A DNA stretch of 64,000 bases, taken from assembly GCA_029547705.1 (NCBI GenBank), contig JAKPOU010000050.1, positions 90,192 through 154,191 of the forward strand. Reading direction: 5' to 3'. Below are positions 47,034 through 59,573 of the stretch, one piece after another. A program made the translations under genes and the position numbers. Under the pieces are notes generated by a model that did not search any database, was not told the origin of the DNA, and saw only the letters and a program-made list of their open reading frames with translations. The stretch is from Bacteroidota bacterium (GTDB lineage Bacteria; Bacteroidota; Bacteroidia; Bacteroidales; VadinHA17). The number at the start of each line of letters is the position of its first letter. Positions within the stretch are counted from its first letter, which is position 1.

Positions 47034-48179
47034 ATGAATAAGCTGTCGCGCGAATTTCAGATCTTTGTCAAGCCGGTTGGTGCCGCATGTAACATGCGCT
47101 GCTCTTATTGCTATTATCTTTCCCGGGCGGATCTCTATCCCGGGAACAAGTTTCCCCTGATGAGCGATGAAATGCTGGAAAGATATATAGTTCAGCATAT
47201 CGAAGCAACGACGGATGATGTTGTCTTGTTCTCCTGGCATGGAGGAGAGCCTGTTCTTGCCGGACTTGATTTTTACAGGAAGGCTATTGCATTCCAGAAG
47301 AAGCACAACAGGGAGAAGAAAAGGATTATAAACGGCATACAGACCAATGGTACTCTTCTTGATGATGAGCTGTGCAGGTTTATGCGGGATGAGAAATTCA
47401 TTGCCGGGATAAGCCTTGACGGCCCGCAGGAGTATCATGACCGCTACAGGACAGACAGCAGGGGAAAGGGCACATTCAAAAAGGCAATGCGGGGCTATGA
47501 ACTGCTGAGGAAATACGGGGTGACAACCGAAATACTCTGTGTCGTGAATTCCTTCAATGTCAGGCATCCGCTGGCTCTGTATGAATTCTTCCGCGGTACT
47601 GATGCCAGGTATATTACATTCCTTCCCCTGGTGGAAAGGGATGTTCATTCGGAAAACGAAGTCACCGCGGATACCGTTCCGGCTGAGCAGTTTGGGATTT
47701 TTCTTTCGGAGATATTTGACCGCTGGTCAGCTGATGATATCGGCAGGATTGAGATTCAGATCTTTGAAGAAGCCACCCGCAGGGCTTTCGGACGGGAACA
47801 CAGTCTATGCATTTTCAGGGTGGATTGCGGAGGAGTGCCGGTTGTTGAACATAACGGAGATTTTTATTCCTGTGATCATTATGTTGACAGGGAGCACTTC
47901 CTGGGTAATATTGCTGAGGGTACACTTGCCGGATTTCTGGACAGTGAGAGACAGCAGGCCTTTGGAAGGGCAAAATCAATGACTCTTCCCCGATATTGCC
48001 TGGAATGTGAATTTCTTGACATGTGTAACGGGGAATGTCCCAGAAACCGCTTTATTTCTACTCCCGACGGGGAAGCCGGTCTGAATTATCTGTGCAGGGG
48101 ATATAGAATATTTTTCGCACACTGCCAGCCTTTTATTTCAGCCCTAAGGGAACTATGGCTGATGCAGGGAAAGGCCTGA
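47034..48179 (+). CDS. Anaerobic sulfatase-maturating radical SAM enzyme (anSME)
   Basis: Radical SAM enzyme that oxidises the active-site Cys or Ser of sulfatases to formylglycine, 381 residues, cytoplasmic. The radical SAM motif is CNMRCSYCYY (Cys19, 23, 26). Other marks are FSWHGGEPVLAG, IQTNGTLLDDE and ISLDGPQEYHDRYR. The C-terminal SPASM region has FYSCDHYVD and CLECEFLDMCNGECPRNRF for two more 4Fe-4S clusters. No sulfatase gene is in this window, so its clients must lie elsewhere in the genome. Confidence 0.93.
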   Translation: MNKLSREFQIFVKPVGAACNMRCSYCYYLSRADLYPGNKFPLMSDEMLERYIVQHIEATTDDVVLFSWHGGEPVLAGLDFYRKAIAFQKKHNREKKRIINGIQTNGTLLDDELCRFMRDEKFIAGISLDGPQEYHDRYRTDSRGKGTFKKAMRGYELLRKYGVTTEILCVVNSFNVRHPLALYEFFRGTDARYITFLPLVERDVHSENEVTADTVPAEQFGIFLSEIFDRWSADDIGRIEIQIFEEATRRAFGREHSLCIFRVDCGGVPVVEHNGDFYSCDHYVDREHFLGNIAEGTLAGFLDSERQQAFGRAKSMTLPRYCLECEFLDMCNGECPRNRFISTPDGEAGLNYLCRGYRIFFAHCQPFISALRELWLMQGKA

Positions 48180-48238
48180 CACAACGGAACTGGTTCTGTA
48201 TCTGTGCCCTGCTTAGGGTTCCAGGACAAGATCATGTG

Positions 48239-49099
48239 CTATTTTAGTTTTTCCTTCAGGAATCCCACTGTCCTGGCCCATGCCAGCTGTGCCGCTCCGG
48301 CATTGTAGCGCGACGGATTGGTGTCATTGTTAAATGCATGGCCGGTTCCGGGGTATGTGAAGAAATAATGTTCTATATAATTCTTTTTCAATGCTTCCTC
48401 AAAATCTGCTATGCCTGCATTTATTCCGGGATCATTTTCCGCATAGTGTGCCATTACGGGGGCTTTGATCCTTGCTGCGTCCTCCGCTGAAGGCTGCCTG
48501 CCATACCAGGGAATGGCAGCATCAAGCTCAGGCGAATTTACTGCAACCTGGTTGGTCATTGCTCCGCCCCAGCAAAATCCGGTGCATCCGACCTTGCCGT
48601 TGGAGTTGGGATGGGTTTTCAGGAATCTGACCGCTGCCACGAAATTTTTAACAGTTTCCTCGTTGTCGAGTTTCCTGATAAGTTCCGGCGTATTGCTTTC
48701 ATCTTCAGGCGTGCCTCCGAGTGGAGTAAGGGCATCGGGAGCCAGGGCAAGAAATCCCTCCCTTGCCATTCTTCTTGTCACATCCTGAATATGCGGAACC
48801 AGTCCCCTGTTTTCATGAATTACGATAACAGCCGGAAATAATTTTCCTTTCGCCGGTTTTGCCAGATAAGCCCGCATTTCCCCGGAGTCTGCCGGATATT
48901 TTATAAAATCTGCTGTTATCTTCAGCTCTTTTTGCTTTTTTGCGTCAGCTGCAATTGCCCGGTTATCTTCCAGTATGGGAAGAAGTGCCATGGCTGCTGC
49001 AGTGCTTCCCGTAATCATTGTCAGCTTCCTCAGAAACTCCCGGCGCCCTGAAAGGCCCTTCCGGTAATCATTGTAAAGCGAGGATATTCTTTCTTCCAT
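48239..49099 (-). CDS. Tat-exported dienelactone hydrolase-family protein
   Basis: Alpha/beta-hydrolase of the dienelactone hydrolase family. I prefer the ATG at 49099 (MEERISSLYNDYRKGLSGRREFLRKL), giving 286 residues; the frame is open 16 codons further. The twin-arginine motif GRREFLRK is followed by TMITGSTAAAMALLP. Catalytic residues: VIHENRGL (oxyanion Glu), nucleophile Cys in VGCTGFCWGGAM, Asp in ENDPGINAG and His in GTGHAFNN. Its natural substrate is unknown; carboxymethylenebutenolidase activity is only the family name. It is divergent from fhs. Confidence 0.9.
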   Translation of the reverse strand: MEERISSLYNDYRKGLSGRREFLRKLTMITGSTAAAMALLPILEDNRAIAADAKKQKELKITADFIKYPADSGEMRAYLAKPAKGKLFPAVIVIHENRGLVPHIQDVTRRMAREGFLALAPDALTPLGGTPEDESNTPELIRKLDNEETVKNFVAAVRFLKTHPNSNGKVGCTGFCWGGAMTNQVAVNSPELDAAIPWYGRQPSAEDAARIKAPVMAHYAENDPGINAGIADFEEALKKNYIEHYFFTYPGTGHAFNNDTNPSRYNAGAAQLAWARTVGFLKEKLK

Positions 49100-49230
49100 G
49101 ATCTTTACGATTAATGTGATATATTTGACTCGGATATAAAATTTCAATTTACAGAAAAAATCATAAAATCACTTATTTTTGAAGACTTTGTTTCAAGTAT
49201 AATTTCAGAAAAACCATTAAAATCTTAACT

Positions 49231-50901
49231 ATGAAGCGTGATATCGAAATTGCCCAGGAAACCAGGAAAAAGCCAATAGTTGAAATAGCGCAGATGTTAG
49301 GGATTCCGGAAGAGGATCTTGAATTATTTGGAAGGTACAAGGCGAAAATACCACTGAGGTTTATCGACGAGGAAAAAATGAAGAAGTCAAACCTCATCCT
49401 TGTTACGGCAATAACTCCCACACCGGCAGGCGAAGGAAAAACAACAACATCAATAGGTCTTGCCCAGGCAATGAACAAGCTCGGAAAGCTTACCACAGTC
49501 GTTATCCGCGAACCATCACTCGGTCCTGTTTTCGGCATGAAGGGGGGAGCTGCCGGCGGCGGCTATTCCCAGGTTGTACCCATGGAAGATATCAATCTTC
49601 ATTTTACCGGTGATCTGTCTGCTGTTGAGAAGGCTCATAACCTTCTGGCAGCCATGATAGACAACAATATCCAGCTGAAGGAAGGCAATCTGGGTCTCGA
49701 TCCCAGAACAATCGAATGGAAGAGGGTTATGGATATGAATGAACGCGCACTCAGGGATATTGTCATTGGTCTGGGAGGCACAACCGAGGGAGTGCCCCGG
49801 CAGTCAGGATTCAACATTACCGCCGCATCGGAAGTAATGGCAACACTCTGTATGGCCAGTGACCTCACTGATCTGAAGGAAAGACTGGGAAGGATATTCG
49901 TCGGCTATACCCATGCAGGCAAGCCTGTGTTTGCTGCCGACCTGAAAGCCCAGGGTGCAATGGCCGCCCTGCTCAAGTATGCAATAATGCCGAACCTTGT
50001 TCAGACTCTTGAAGGGACGCCGGCAATCATTCACGGAGGACCTTTCGGAAATATAGCCCAGGGAACCAATTCAATAATCGGAACAAAGATGGGCCTGTCA
50101 CTCAGCGATTATGTTGTTACGGAAGCAGGATTTGCCAGCGAGCTGGGGGCAGAGAAATTCTTTGACATAAAATGCCGCTTCGGCAATCTCAGGACCAAAA
50201 CGGTTGTAATAGTGGCCACCATAAGAGCCCTGAAATACCATGGAAACGAAAAGCTGGCAGCTCTTCAGAATGAGAATCTCACAGCACTGAAAAAAGGATT
50301 TGACAATCTCGACAAGCACATTGAGAATATGAGATCTTTCGGATTCAATCCGATTATTGCGATAAACAAGTTTGCCACAGATACCGATGCAGAAGTGAAT
50401 CTCCTTTTTGAACATTGCCGCGAACAGAATGTGAAGGTTGCCATTAATGACGGATGGGCCAGGGGAGGAGATGGCGCCATTGAACTGGCACAGGCAGTGA
50501 TCGAATCCGTTGCCGGTGGAACACCGGAATTCAAACCCTTATATGATCTTGACTGGTCATTCGAGAAGAAAATTGAAACCATATGCAGGAAAATGTACGG
50601 AGCTGATGGTGTGGAGTATACGCCCAAGGCGAAAAAGCAGCTTGAACGGATCGATAATCTCGGGATCAGTGATCTGGCTGTCTGCATAGCCAAAACCCAG
50701 AAATCACTCTCCGATGAACCCGGTCTGAGGGGAAGGCCTCAGGGATTCACGGTAAAGATAAGGGAAGTTGAACTCTCATCAGGAGCAGGATTTATAGTAC
50801 CCATTGCCGGAGCCATTATGAGAATGCCCGGTCTGCCCAATGTGCCGGCGGCAGAAAAGATTGATATCGACGGGGAAGGAAGAATAACGGGTCTTTTCTG
50901 A
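49231..50901 (+). CDS. fhs: Formate-tetrahydrofolate ligase
   Basis: ATP-dependent formyl-THF synthetase of one-carbon metabolism, 556 residues, full length. The P-loop TPAGEGKTT lies at residues 64-72, followed by REPSLGPVFGMKGGAAGGGYSQVVPMEDINLHFTGD, the typical folate/formate region. FVGYTHAGKPVFAADL and NLVQTLEGTPAIIHGGPFGNIAQG complete the signature. It has its own promoter region between divergent genes and no signal peptide. It is a housekeeping gene, unrelated to the catabolic neighbours. Confidence 0.98.
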   Translation: MKRDIEIAQETRKKPIVEIAQMLGIPEEDLELFGRYKAKIPLRFIDEEKMKKSNLILVTAITPTPAGEGKTTTSIGLAQAMNKLGKLTTVVIREPSLGPVFGMKGGAAGGGYSQVVPMEDINLHFTGDLSAVEKAHNLLAAMIDNNIQLKEGNLGLDPRTIEWKRVMDMNERALRDIVIGLGGTTEGVPRQSGFNITAASEVMATLCMASDLTDLKERLGRIFVGYTHAGKPVFAADLKAQGAMAALLKYAIMPNLVQTLEGTPAIIHGGPFGNIAQGTNSIIGTKMGLSLSDYVVTEAGFASELGAEKFFDIKCRFGNLRTKTVVIVATIRALKYHGNEKLAALQNENLTALKKGFDNLDKHIENMRSFGFNPIIAINKFATDTDAEVNLLFEHCREQNVKVAINDGWARGGDGAIELAQAVIESVAGGTPEFKPLYDLDWSFEKKIETICRKMYGADGVEYTPKAKKQLERIDNLGISDLAVCIAKTQKSLSDEPGLRGRPQGFTVKIREVELSSGAGFIVPIAGAIMRMPGLPNVPAAEKIDIDGEGRITGLF

Positions 50902-51126
50902 AAAACAGAAATATTTCTTAACTTGTATGTCCTGATCGTATTGCAGATCCGGCAGGATAAAAACGGCTGTCACATCCGGGCTGCCGGCCGGCCAGGGCGG
51001 ACTGGAAATGCATGGGGATAATGGTCGGGAGATCTGCCATGTTCCTGACAGGGTCAGGGGCTATGGACCAACATAACCTGCTATTTACAGTTCTTCAGTT
51101 TTCCCGGCATAAAACATGACAATTGA

Positions 51127-54390
<3,264 letters not shown>

Positions 54391-54414
54391 GTAAACTATT
54401 TTATAGGTTCGCCT

Positions 54415-55476
54415 TCAGTATTTCAGTTCTACTTTCAGGACTTCGCTTTCTCCCGTGATTATATTTCTTACATTATATATCAGGGGATTGGTATTGGATT
54501 TGCTTAAGACAACCCTGGTAGCTGAATTTGCCGGAAGAGTTATTGATGAAGGAGTTCCCGGCACCCCATCTGTAAGGTAAAAGGGAATATCCGATCTGTT
54601 GGTTATTTCAAGGTAAATGCTTTTCTCATTCTGGTAATACGGTTTCCCGACGGATATGCACTGGTGGAAGAATGGCAGGGCATATTCCTTTCTGCCTGCC
54701 AGCATGTCATCAAAATAGGCAAGGGTACGGCCTGCGAACATGGCTTCCTTCAGTGAATCATGGCTGCGTTCCCTGGCAAAGACCAGTGTCATGGGCCTGT
54801 GTGTTTTTCCTGCATATTCCTCACTGATCGCACCGTGCATGTCGCTGTTGGCAAATACAGCCAGATTATTCTCCAGCGCGAATGTCATCACCAGCGGATA
54901 ATACTCCTTGTGATTGAAGAACTCAATACCATGAAGCCACTTGTTCCTGATAAGTCTGTGATGAATATTGTACATTCTGGGAATACCGTCAGGCTGCTGC
55001 GCTTTCCATCCGGGATGGTTCCAGAGAAGAAATCCTCCCTGTTTAATGGTGGCTTCAAATGCATCCCATACCGAGTCAACAGCAAGGGCATTGGCATCTG
55101 AAATGAATAAGGCATTCACATGTCCGGGCGGCATTGAACGGGTTATTTCGGCTCCGTGCACGAGAATCAGGTTATAATCCCTGGCAGTGTTCCGGGTTAT
55201 TTTCCAGGCAGCATTATGATCAACAGGAATATAATCTTTATGCGGGGTATATTCCAGGTGATCTGTTATTGCAATGGCATCCAGTCCGTCCCTGTAGGCT
55301 TCATTCACTCTGATGGTCGGCCATACGTTTCCGTCAGAGAAAGCAGTATGGAGATGGAAATCACATTTCAGGGTAACATATCCCGGAAGATCCGGAAGGT
55401 TGATAATTTTTCGCTGTCCGGTAAGCAGTAATGTTGTGGAAATAATCAGCAAAAGGAAAACAGACAATCTTTTCAT
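54415..55476 (-). CDS. Exported PHP-domain metallohydrolase (CehA/McbA-like)
   Basis: PHP-superfamily phosphoesterase-like protein, 353 residues, with a signal peptide (LSVFLLLIISTTLLLTGQ). Metal motifs: CDFHLHTAFSDG (HxH), AITDHLEYTP (DH), HGAEI, LLWNHPGW (NHP) and ANSDMHG (SDxH). Relatives hydrolyse phosphodiesters or esters. It is convergent with the GH2 gene, only 24 bases apart. A small beta-sandwich C-terminal part (about 270-353) is present. Confidence 0.87.
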   Translation of the reverse strand: MKRLSVFLLLIISTTLLLTGQRKIINLPDLPGYVTLKCDFHLHTAFSDGNVWPTIRVNEAYRDGLDAIAITDHLEYTPHKDYIPVDHNAAWKITRNTARDYNLILVHGAEITRSMPPGHVNALFISDANALAVDSVWDAFEATIKQGGFLLWNHPGWKAQQPDGIPRMYNIHHRLIRNKWLHGIEFFNHKEYYPLVMTFALENNLAVFANSDMHGAISEEYAGKTHRPMTLVFARERSHDSLKEAMFAGRTLAYFDDMLAGRKEYALPFFHQCISVGKPYYQNEKSIYLEITNRSDIPFYLTDGVPGTPSSITLPANSATRVVLSKSNTNPLIYNVRNIITGESEVLKVELKY

Positions 55477-55609
55477 AACTGGTTTTTTATTTTGTGTAAT
55501 ATGGAAACATGTTGCGGGCCGGCAGAAAGTATTTTCTGAGCGCTGACCGGAAAAATGTTTTCAACATGGCAATCAGTGTCAGGTTTTATTTAAAAACAGG
55601 AGGCATGAA

Positions 55610-56251
55610 TCATTCTTCAGTGTCAGTTCCCTGTATTTCTTCATAAAAATATGCAATTTTCCTGTCGAAATCGTCCCATGTATATATCTTTTTCTTCCTG
55701 TTGAAGAAATAGAAATTCAGCATTGCAAAATCACCGGCGCACATTGTTGCATGTACGAACAGCAGGAGTGACATGCTCCACTTCCAGAGACCGGGCAGAA
55801 TGAAAACAAGAAGGATCAGCGCAAGGCTGATAAATACGAAGGGTGCCAGTGCAACCAGTCTGAACTTTTTCTGACCGGTTACATAACGGTGTGCCGTGAC
55901 ATAAAACATATACTGCCGGAGATCCATTCCCACTCTTATCCTCCTTGCTCCTGATATTAAATAGACAATAATATGTACCAGTTCATGAAAGGGTATCAGA
56001 AGCAGCGGAAACACTATCAGACCAAGAAATGTGTGCAAGGCGATGCTCATCAAGGGGAAATAGCCTGCAATATTGATTCTGATGGTAATGGCAAAACCCA
56101 GGAAAATAATACAGACCGCCCAGAAAAAGACCATAACCTCCGATTTCCTTCGAATATAGTCTACAACGAAATCGATCAGCTCCTCATAAGGTAATTTAAG
56201 CAGTTCCCTGTATCTTGACGGATCTTCAAGATCCTCCACCTGCAAGCCCAT
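55610..56251 (-). CDS. DUF3267 membrane protein with HExxH motif
   Basis: A 213-residue membrane protein with about four hydrophobic segments (38-60, 66-87, 89-102 and 140-175). The motif FHELVH (His89, Glu90, His93) in the second or third segment is a zinc-metalloprotease-type HExxH, as in site-2-like proteins and DUF3267. A charged C-terminal tail (FFNRKKKIYTWDDFDRK) is cytoplasmic. Function unknown; intramembrane proteolysis is possible. Confidence 0.75.
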   Translation of the reverse strand: MGLQVEDLEDPSRYRELLKLPYEELIDFVVDYIRRKSEVMVFFWAVCIIFLGFAITIRINIAGYFPLMSIALHTFLGLIVFPLLLIPFHELVHIIVYLISGARRIRVGMDLRQYMFYVTAHRYVTGQKKFRLVALAPFVFISLALILLVFILPGLWKWSMSLLLFVHATMCAGDFAMLNFYFFNRKKKIYTWDDFDRKIAYFYEEIQGTDTEE

Positions 56252-56349
56252 AAAATTGATTTTAGCAAATTTAACTTTTTGCGGAAGAATATAAAAGAAA
56301 AGGCCGACACGTTTATTGATTCCGGAATCCGGAAGACTGCCCTGGTTGA

Positions 56350-56562
56350 TTCGAAGATAAAACCGGTTTCAATGATTGTTTTTGTTATAGGACAAGGAGT
56401 ATTACCGCGCTTGACCCTGCCGGCCGGGAGACAGATCAGACGATAAGGGAAGGTGTTCTTATTGTAAGGAAGCCGGTTCCTGAGGAGATCCGGATATCAG
56501 AGCTGCCACCTGCGAGTAAGAGGGCAAGAGTCAGGCGGGATAAAAACCCTTATCATCAATAA
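56350..56562 (+). pseudogene. Possible 3' remnant of an unidentified gene
   Basis: A 70-codon open stretch without a start codon, whose second half has protein-like composition (TIREGVLIVRKPVPEEIR, then SELPPASKRARVRRDKNPYHQ). The stop is followed at once by a strong hairpin. GCCGGCC repeat sequence overlaps it. I do not recognise the family. The rest of the gap 56252-56666 holds nothing else but the terminator. Confidence 0.3.
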
Positions 56563-56566
56563 ACAG

Positions 56567-56592
56567 AAAAGTGAAGCCTGAGCTTCACTTTT
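56567..56592. terminator. Bidirectional hairpin terminator
   Basis: Perfect 11-bp stem AAAAGTGAAGC with GCTTCACTTTT and a 4-base loop. A/T tails on both sides let it work on either strand. It lies 75 bases past the stop of the minus-strand T9SS gene and just past the plus-strand remnant. Confidence 0.85.
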
Positions 56593-56666
56593 CAAAAGTG
56601 TATTCTGTCCTGAGCCGGGAACAAAAACCAACCCGGAACGGTCCGGCGGCTTCGGTTCGTTACTTT

Positions 56667-57434
56667 TTAGCGTCTGATAATTAGCTTCTGTATAAAGTGC
56701 TGACTGCCTGATTCAGCTCTTAATGTATAAATCCCGTTTGGCAGATCAACGGACAAGGGAATGATATTGCCATTCAATTCATTGGAATAAACGATCCGCC
56801 CGTTCAAATCGGTAATGGTTACTTTAACAGAACCTCTCTGAAGATCATCAAAATCAATCACAAAATTTCCCTCACTGGGATTCGGATACATTTTGAACCA
56901 GGGCACGATCTCTTCTCCAATTGCAGTTACATTCAGAGTAAACGCATGCGTATGGATAGTGCTCCACCTGTTTGCTTCATCCCTGGCCCGCATATATAAA
57001 ATATGGCTTCCGCTGCTCAGTCCTGTCAAATCCGCAATAAATTCCAGAGTCACCCTGTCGGCCGGTACCCGAACTGCAACCTTCGTTCCCTTGCCAAAGC
57101 CGGGATCATTATCAATGAAATATTCCAGTCCGGTAATTTTCGGGGAAGCAGCAGGTACTCTCCTGAAGAGATAAAATAATTGCTCGTGTTTCATGCTCCA
57201 CGCCCCATTGTCGTCGCGGGCCCTCACTCCTATCATATGGAATCCCTGAGAAAGTCCGGATAAGTTGGCCAGGAAATTTAACGACACATCTTTTGCCGGT
57301 GTGCTTACGGGAATGGTCACTGCCTTGCCGAATCCCGGATCACTGTCGATAAAGTATTCCGCCTTATTTATCTTCTGTCCAAAACACAATTGAACAGACA
57401 GAATAAACACAATAAATAAAGGTAGCTTTTTCAT
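56667..57434 (-). CDS. T9SS-sorted protein with two repeated domains
   Basis: A 255-residue secreted protein: signal LPLFIVFILSVQLCFGQ, two repeats of about 80 residues (EYFIDSDPGFGKAVTIPV from about 26, EYFIDNDPGFGKGTKVAV from about 104), each ending in RARDDNGAWS or RARDEANRWS. A C-terminal T9SS type A sorting domain (MYPNPSEGNFVIDF, VTITDLNGRIVY, LPNGIYTLRAESG, KLIIRR) follows. The sorting domain directs export through the type IX system and attachment to, or release from, the cell surface. The repeat family has no known activity that I can name. It is 19 bases after the beta-helix gene and probably in one operon with it. Confidence 0.88.
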   Translation of the reverse strand: MKKLPLFIVFILSVQLCFGQKINKAEYFIDSDPGFGKAVTIPVSTPAKDVSLNFLANLSGLSQGFHMIGVRARDDNGAWSMKHEQLFYLFRRVPAASPKITGLEYFIDNDPGFGKGTKVAVRVPADRVTLEFIADLTGLSSGSHILYMRARDEANRWSTIHTHAFTLNVTAIGEEIVPWFKMYPNPSEGNFVIDFDDLQRGSVKVTITDLNGRIVYSNELNGNIIPLSVDLPNGIYTLRAESGSQHFIQKLIIRR

Positions 57435-57453
57435 TGTTATCCCTGTTTTGATG

Positions 57454-58446
57454 TTACTTACCTGCTTTGATCTTAATAATGCATGAAAGACCCTTATCGG
57501 AATAGGCAGTACCGGCTATTGCAGCTTCGTATATACGCGGTATGGGTGGCAGGCCCGATAAAACATAGGGAGTTGCTCCGCCAAATACTCCGCAGTCGAC
57601 ACCGGTGACACCTGCCCCGATGGCGGGAGAACCGGCTTTCAACTTGTATCTTGCATCCTGACTGTAACCAAGGGTTCCGTCGGGATCAACAAATACATCT
57701 GTCATATCGATGTTGTATTTGTTCCCATTGGCATCGGTGCCGTCATAGGAAAAAATATTGTTGATTATTGTATTGCCGGTATTTTCCTGCATTTTTCTTG
57801 TTGGATGTATAAATATATTATTGGAGATGGTTGAATTGTAAACACCAGATAAAACATAAGTTTGGGTTCCTCCTATGAAAACATTATTTGTAATCTGCAG
57901 AGGGTAGCTCGCCTTACTTACACTGATGTAATTGGTGATATTATTCGAAATAACCGAATTGGTCAGATTAACATAATAAGTAGAAATATCAGAAATAAAA
58001 TTTTGGGTTATCGTAATATTGTTACTGTTCGAATATATCTGCAATTTGTTAATCTTACATCTTGATACGACAATTTCATCATCGCGAATATAAATAGTCT
58101 GGTCTATTATTAAACCACATACCTTGCTTCCCTCTGAACCTTTAATGAAATCAAGACTGGCACTTATTTCAGCAACATGGATATTAGCCTGAGTACTGTC
58201 ATTATCAGCAAGGAAATAACCCGGACCGATTATTACAAGTTTTTTATCGATTTTCGCACCGGCATAATTAACAGGTGAACCTTCGACATAAATTGTATCT
58301 CCGGGTTGGGCACCGTCAATTGCTGACTGAATTGTTGTATAATCCGCATTGGCAGCTGGGTCGTTGTTCACCCTGATAAGATGCTGTCCAAAGATAATTC
58401 CGCAAAATAGCGAGAATAGGGTGCTGAGTAAAAGTAATTTCTTCAT
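57454..58446 (-). CDS. Exported right-handed beta-helix protein
   Basis: A 330-residue protein with signal LLLLSTLFSLFCGIIFGQ. The mature start, DYTTIQSAIDGAQPGDTIYVEG, is the usual opening of pectate-lyase-like beta-helix folds. It is followed by many Asn- and Ile-rich rungs (ITQNFISDISTYYVNLTNSVISNNITNYI in form, with NNxF/NNIF turns). No catalytic residues of a named lyase are evident. No T9SS domain is present, although its partner gene has one. It could be an adhesin or a glycan-binding protein. Confidence 0.8.
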   Translation of the reverse strand: MKKLLLLSTLFSLFCGIIFGQHLIRVNNDPAANADYTTIQSAIDGAQPGDTIYVEGSPVNYAGAKIDKKLVIIGPGYFLADNDSTQANIHVAEISASLDFIKGSEGSKVCGLIIDQTIYIRDDEIVVSRCKINKLQIYSNSNNITITQNFISDISTYYVNLTNSVISNNITNYISVSKASYPLQITNNVFIGGTQTYVLSGVYNSTISNNIFIHPTRKMQENTGNTIINNIFSYDGTDANGNKYNIDMTDVFVDPDGTLGYSQDARYKLKAGSPAIGAGVTGVDCGVFGGATPYVLSGLPPIPRIYEAAIAGTAYSDKGLSCIIKIKAGK

Positions 58447-58601
58447 AATTAGATGTATTAGATGGTTTATAGTTAAAAGAAGATGGCTCTTCTACCGCAA
58501 TATAAAATTACGCTAAAAAAAGAACATGGGATATCAAAAAATCAGGAAATTTTTATTGATTTTCAATTAACTATATTTTTTTCTGTCAGAGCTTCGGCCC
58601 C

Positions 58602-58620
58602 GCGGTAGTCAAAGTACCGC
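58602..58620. repeat. Small inverted repeat between divergent genes
   Basis: GCGGTA and TACCGC with a 7-base spacer, 63 bases before the DUF4294 start. It may be a hairpin in that gene's leader; it is too short for more. Confidence 0.35.
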
Positions 58621-58682
58621 TTTCAGGCAAAAAGAGCTTCATGCATAATCAAATGGTCCGTAATTTGATAAATTTGCATATA

Positions 58683-59342
58683 ATGGCGACTGATGTGAGA
58701 CATTTCTTTTTGCTGATAGTATTCATAATTCTTCCTGTTCCGCTTTCCGGCCAGACGGATACGAGCCGTAAGGTTAACGAAAGAACAGTCATACCTGATT
58801 CAGCCCGGGAAGAGATACATGTTTTGCAAAAGGTTGAGAGAAACGGCCTGGTCCTTCCCGAGGTTGAAATAAAGGAAGTTACGATAATCGGCCGCCGGCA
58901 GGAGAGCTACAATCCAAGAAAGATCAGGGCACAGGAAAGACAGTATGACAGGCTTGTTTACAACCTTAAAAAAACTTATCCCTATGCCGTGATAACCAGG
59001 GAAAAACTATCTGAGGTCAATACCCGGCTGGAGCAAATCAGCGATGAAAAGGAGAGGAAGAAGTTTCTCAAAGATTTTGAAAAGGAATTGTTTGCAGAAT
59101 TTGAGGCGGATGTGAGAAATATGACCATTACCCAGGGAAGACTTCTGATCAAGCTGATTGACCGGGAAACACAGAATACATCCTATGAACTGATAAGACA
59201 ATACCGCGGATTCCTGTCGGCCGTTTTCTGGCAGGGAATAGCAAGGATATTCGGATCCAATCTCAAGGCGGAATACGATCCCTTCGGGGAAGATGCCCTT
59301 ATTGAATTGATCGTGAGGGATATTGAAATGGGGTGGTTGTAG
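58683..59342 (+). CDS. DUF4294 protein, exported
   Basis: Member of the Bacteroidota family DUF4294, 219 residues from the ATG at 58683, which begins a signal peptide (FFLLIVFIILPVPLSGQ). The frame is open 14 codons upstream without adding a better start. Typical sequence: VEIKEVTIIGRR, YDRLVYNLKKTYPYA, FEKELFAEFEADVRNMTITQGRLLIKLIDRETQ and the C-terminal YDPFGEDALIELIVRDIE. Function unknown; it is charged and helical, probably periplasmic. Confidence 0.85.
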   Translation: MATDVRHFFLLIVFIILPVPLSGQTDTSRKVNERTVIPDSAREEIHVLQKVERNGLVLPEVEIKEVTIIGRRQESYNPRKIRAQERQYDRLVYNLKKTYPYAVITREKLSEVNTRLEQISDEKERKKFLKDFEKELFAEFEADVRNMTITQGRLLIKLIDRETQNTSYELIRQYRGFLSAVFWQGIARIFGSNLKAEYDPFGEDALIELIVRDIEMGWL

Positions 59343-59573
59343 TATGGCGCTTATCCGGACAGTGTTTGAATTATAGTCAGTACTTAAACCGGAAATAAAG
59401 CAGGTTTTCGGATTTTCACAAAAAGCGGTCAGGATGAATTATCAGGGACAGGGATTGTTGCTTTTTGCGGCTGGCTTGTGCCCGGCAAAAAAAACTGAGC
59501 CGGGACAAATACCTCAATATAATATTCAATGCTATGCGAATCTCAGCATGCTGTAAATCAAAATCATATTATG

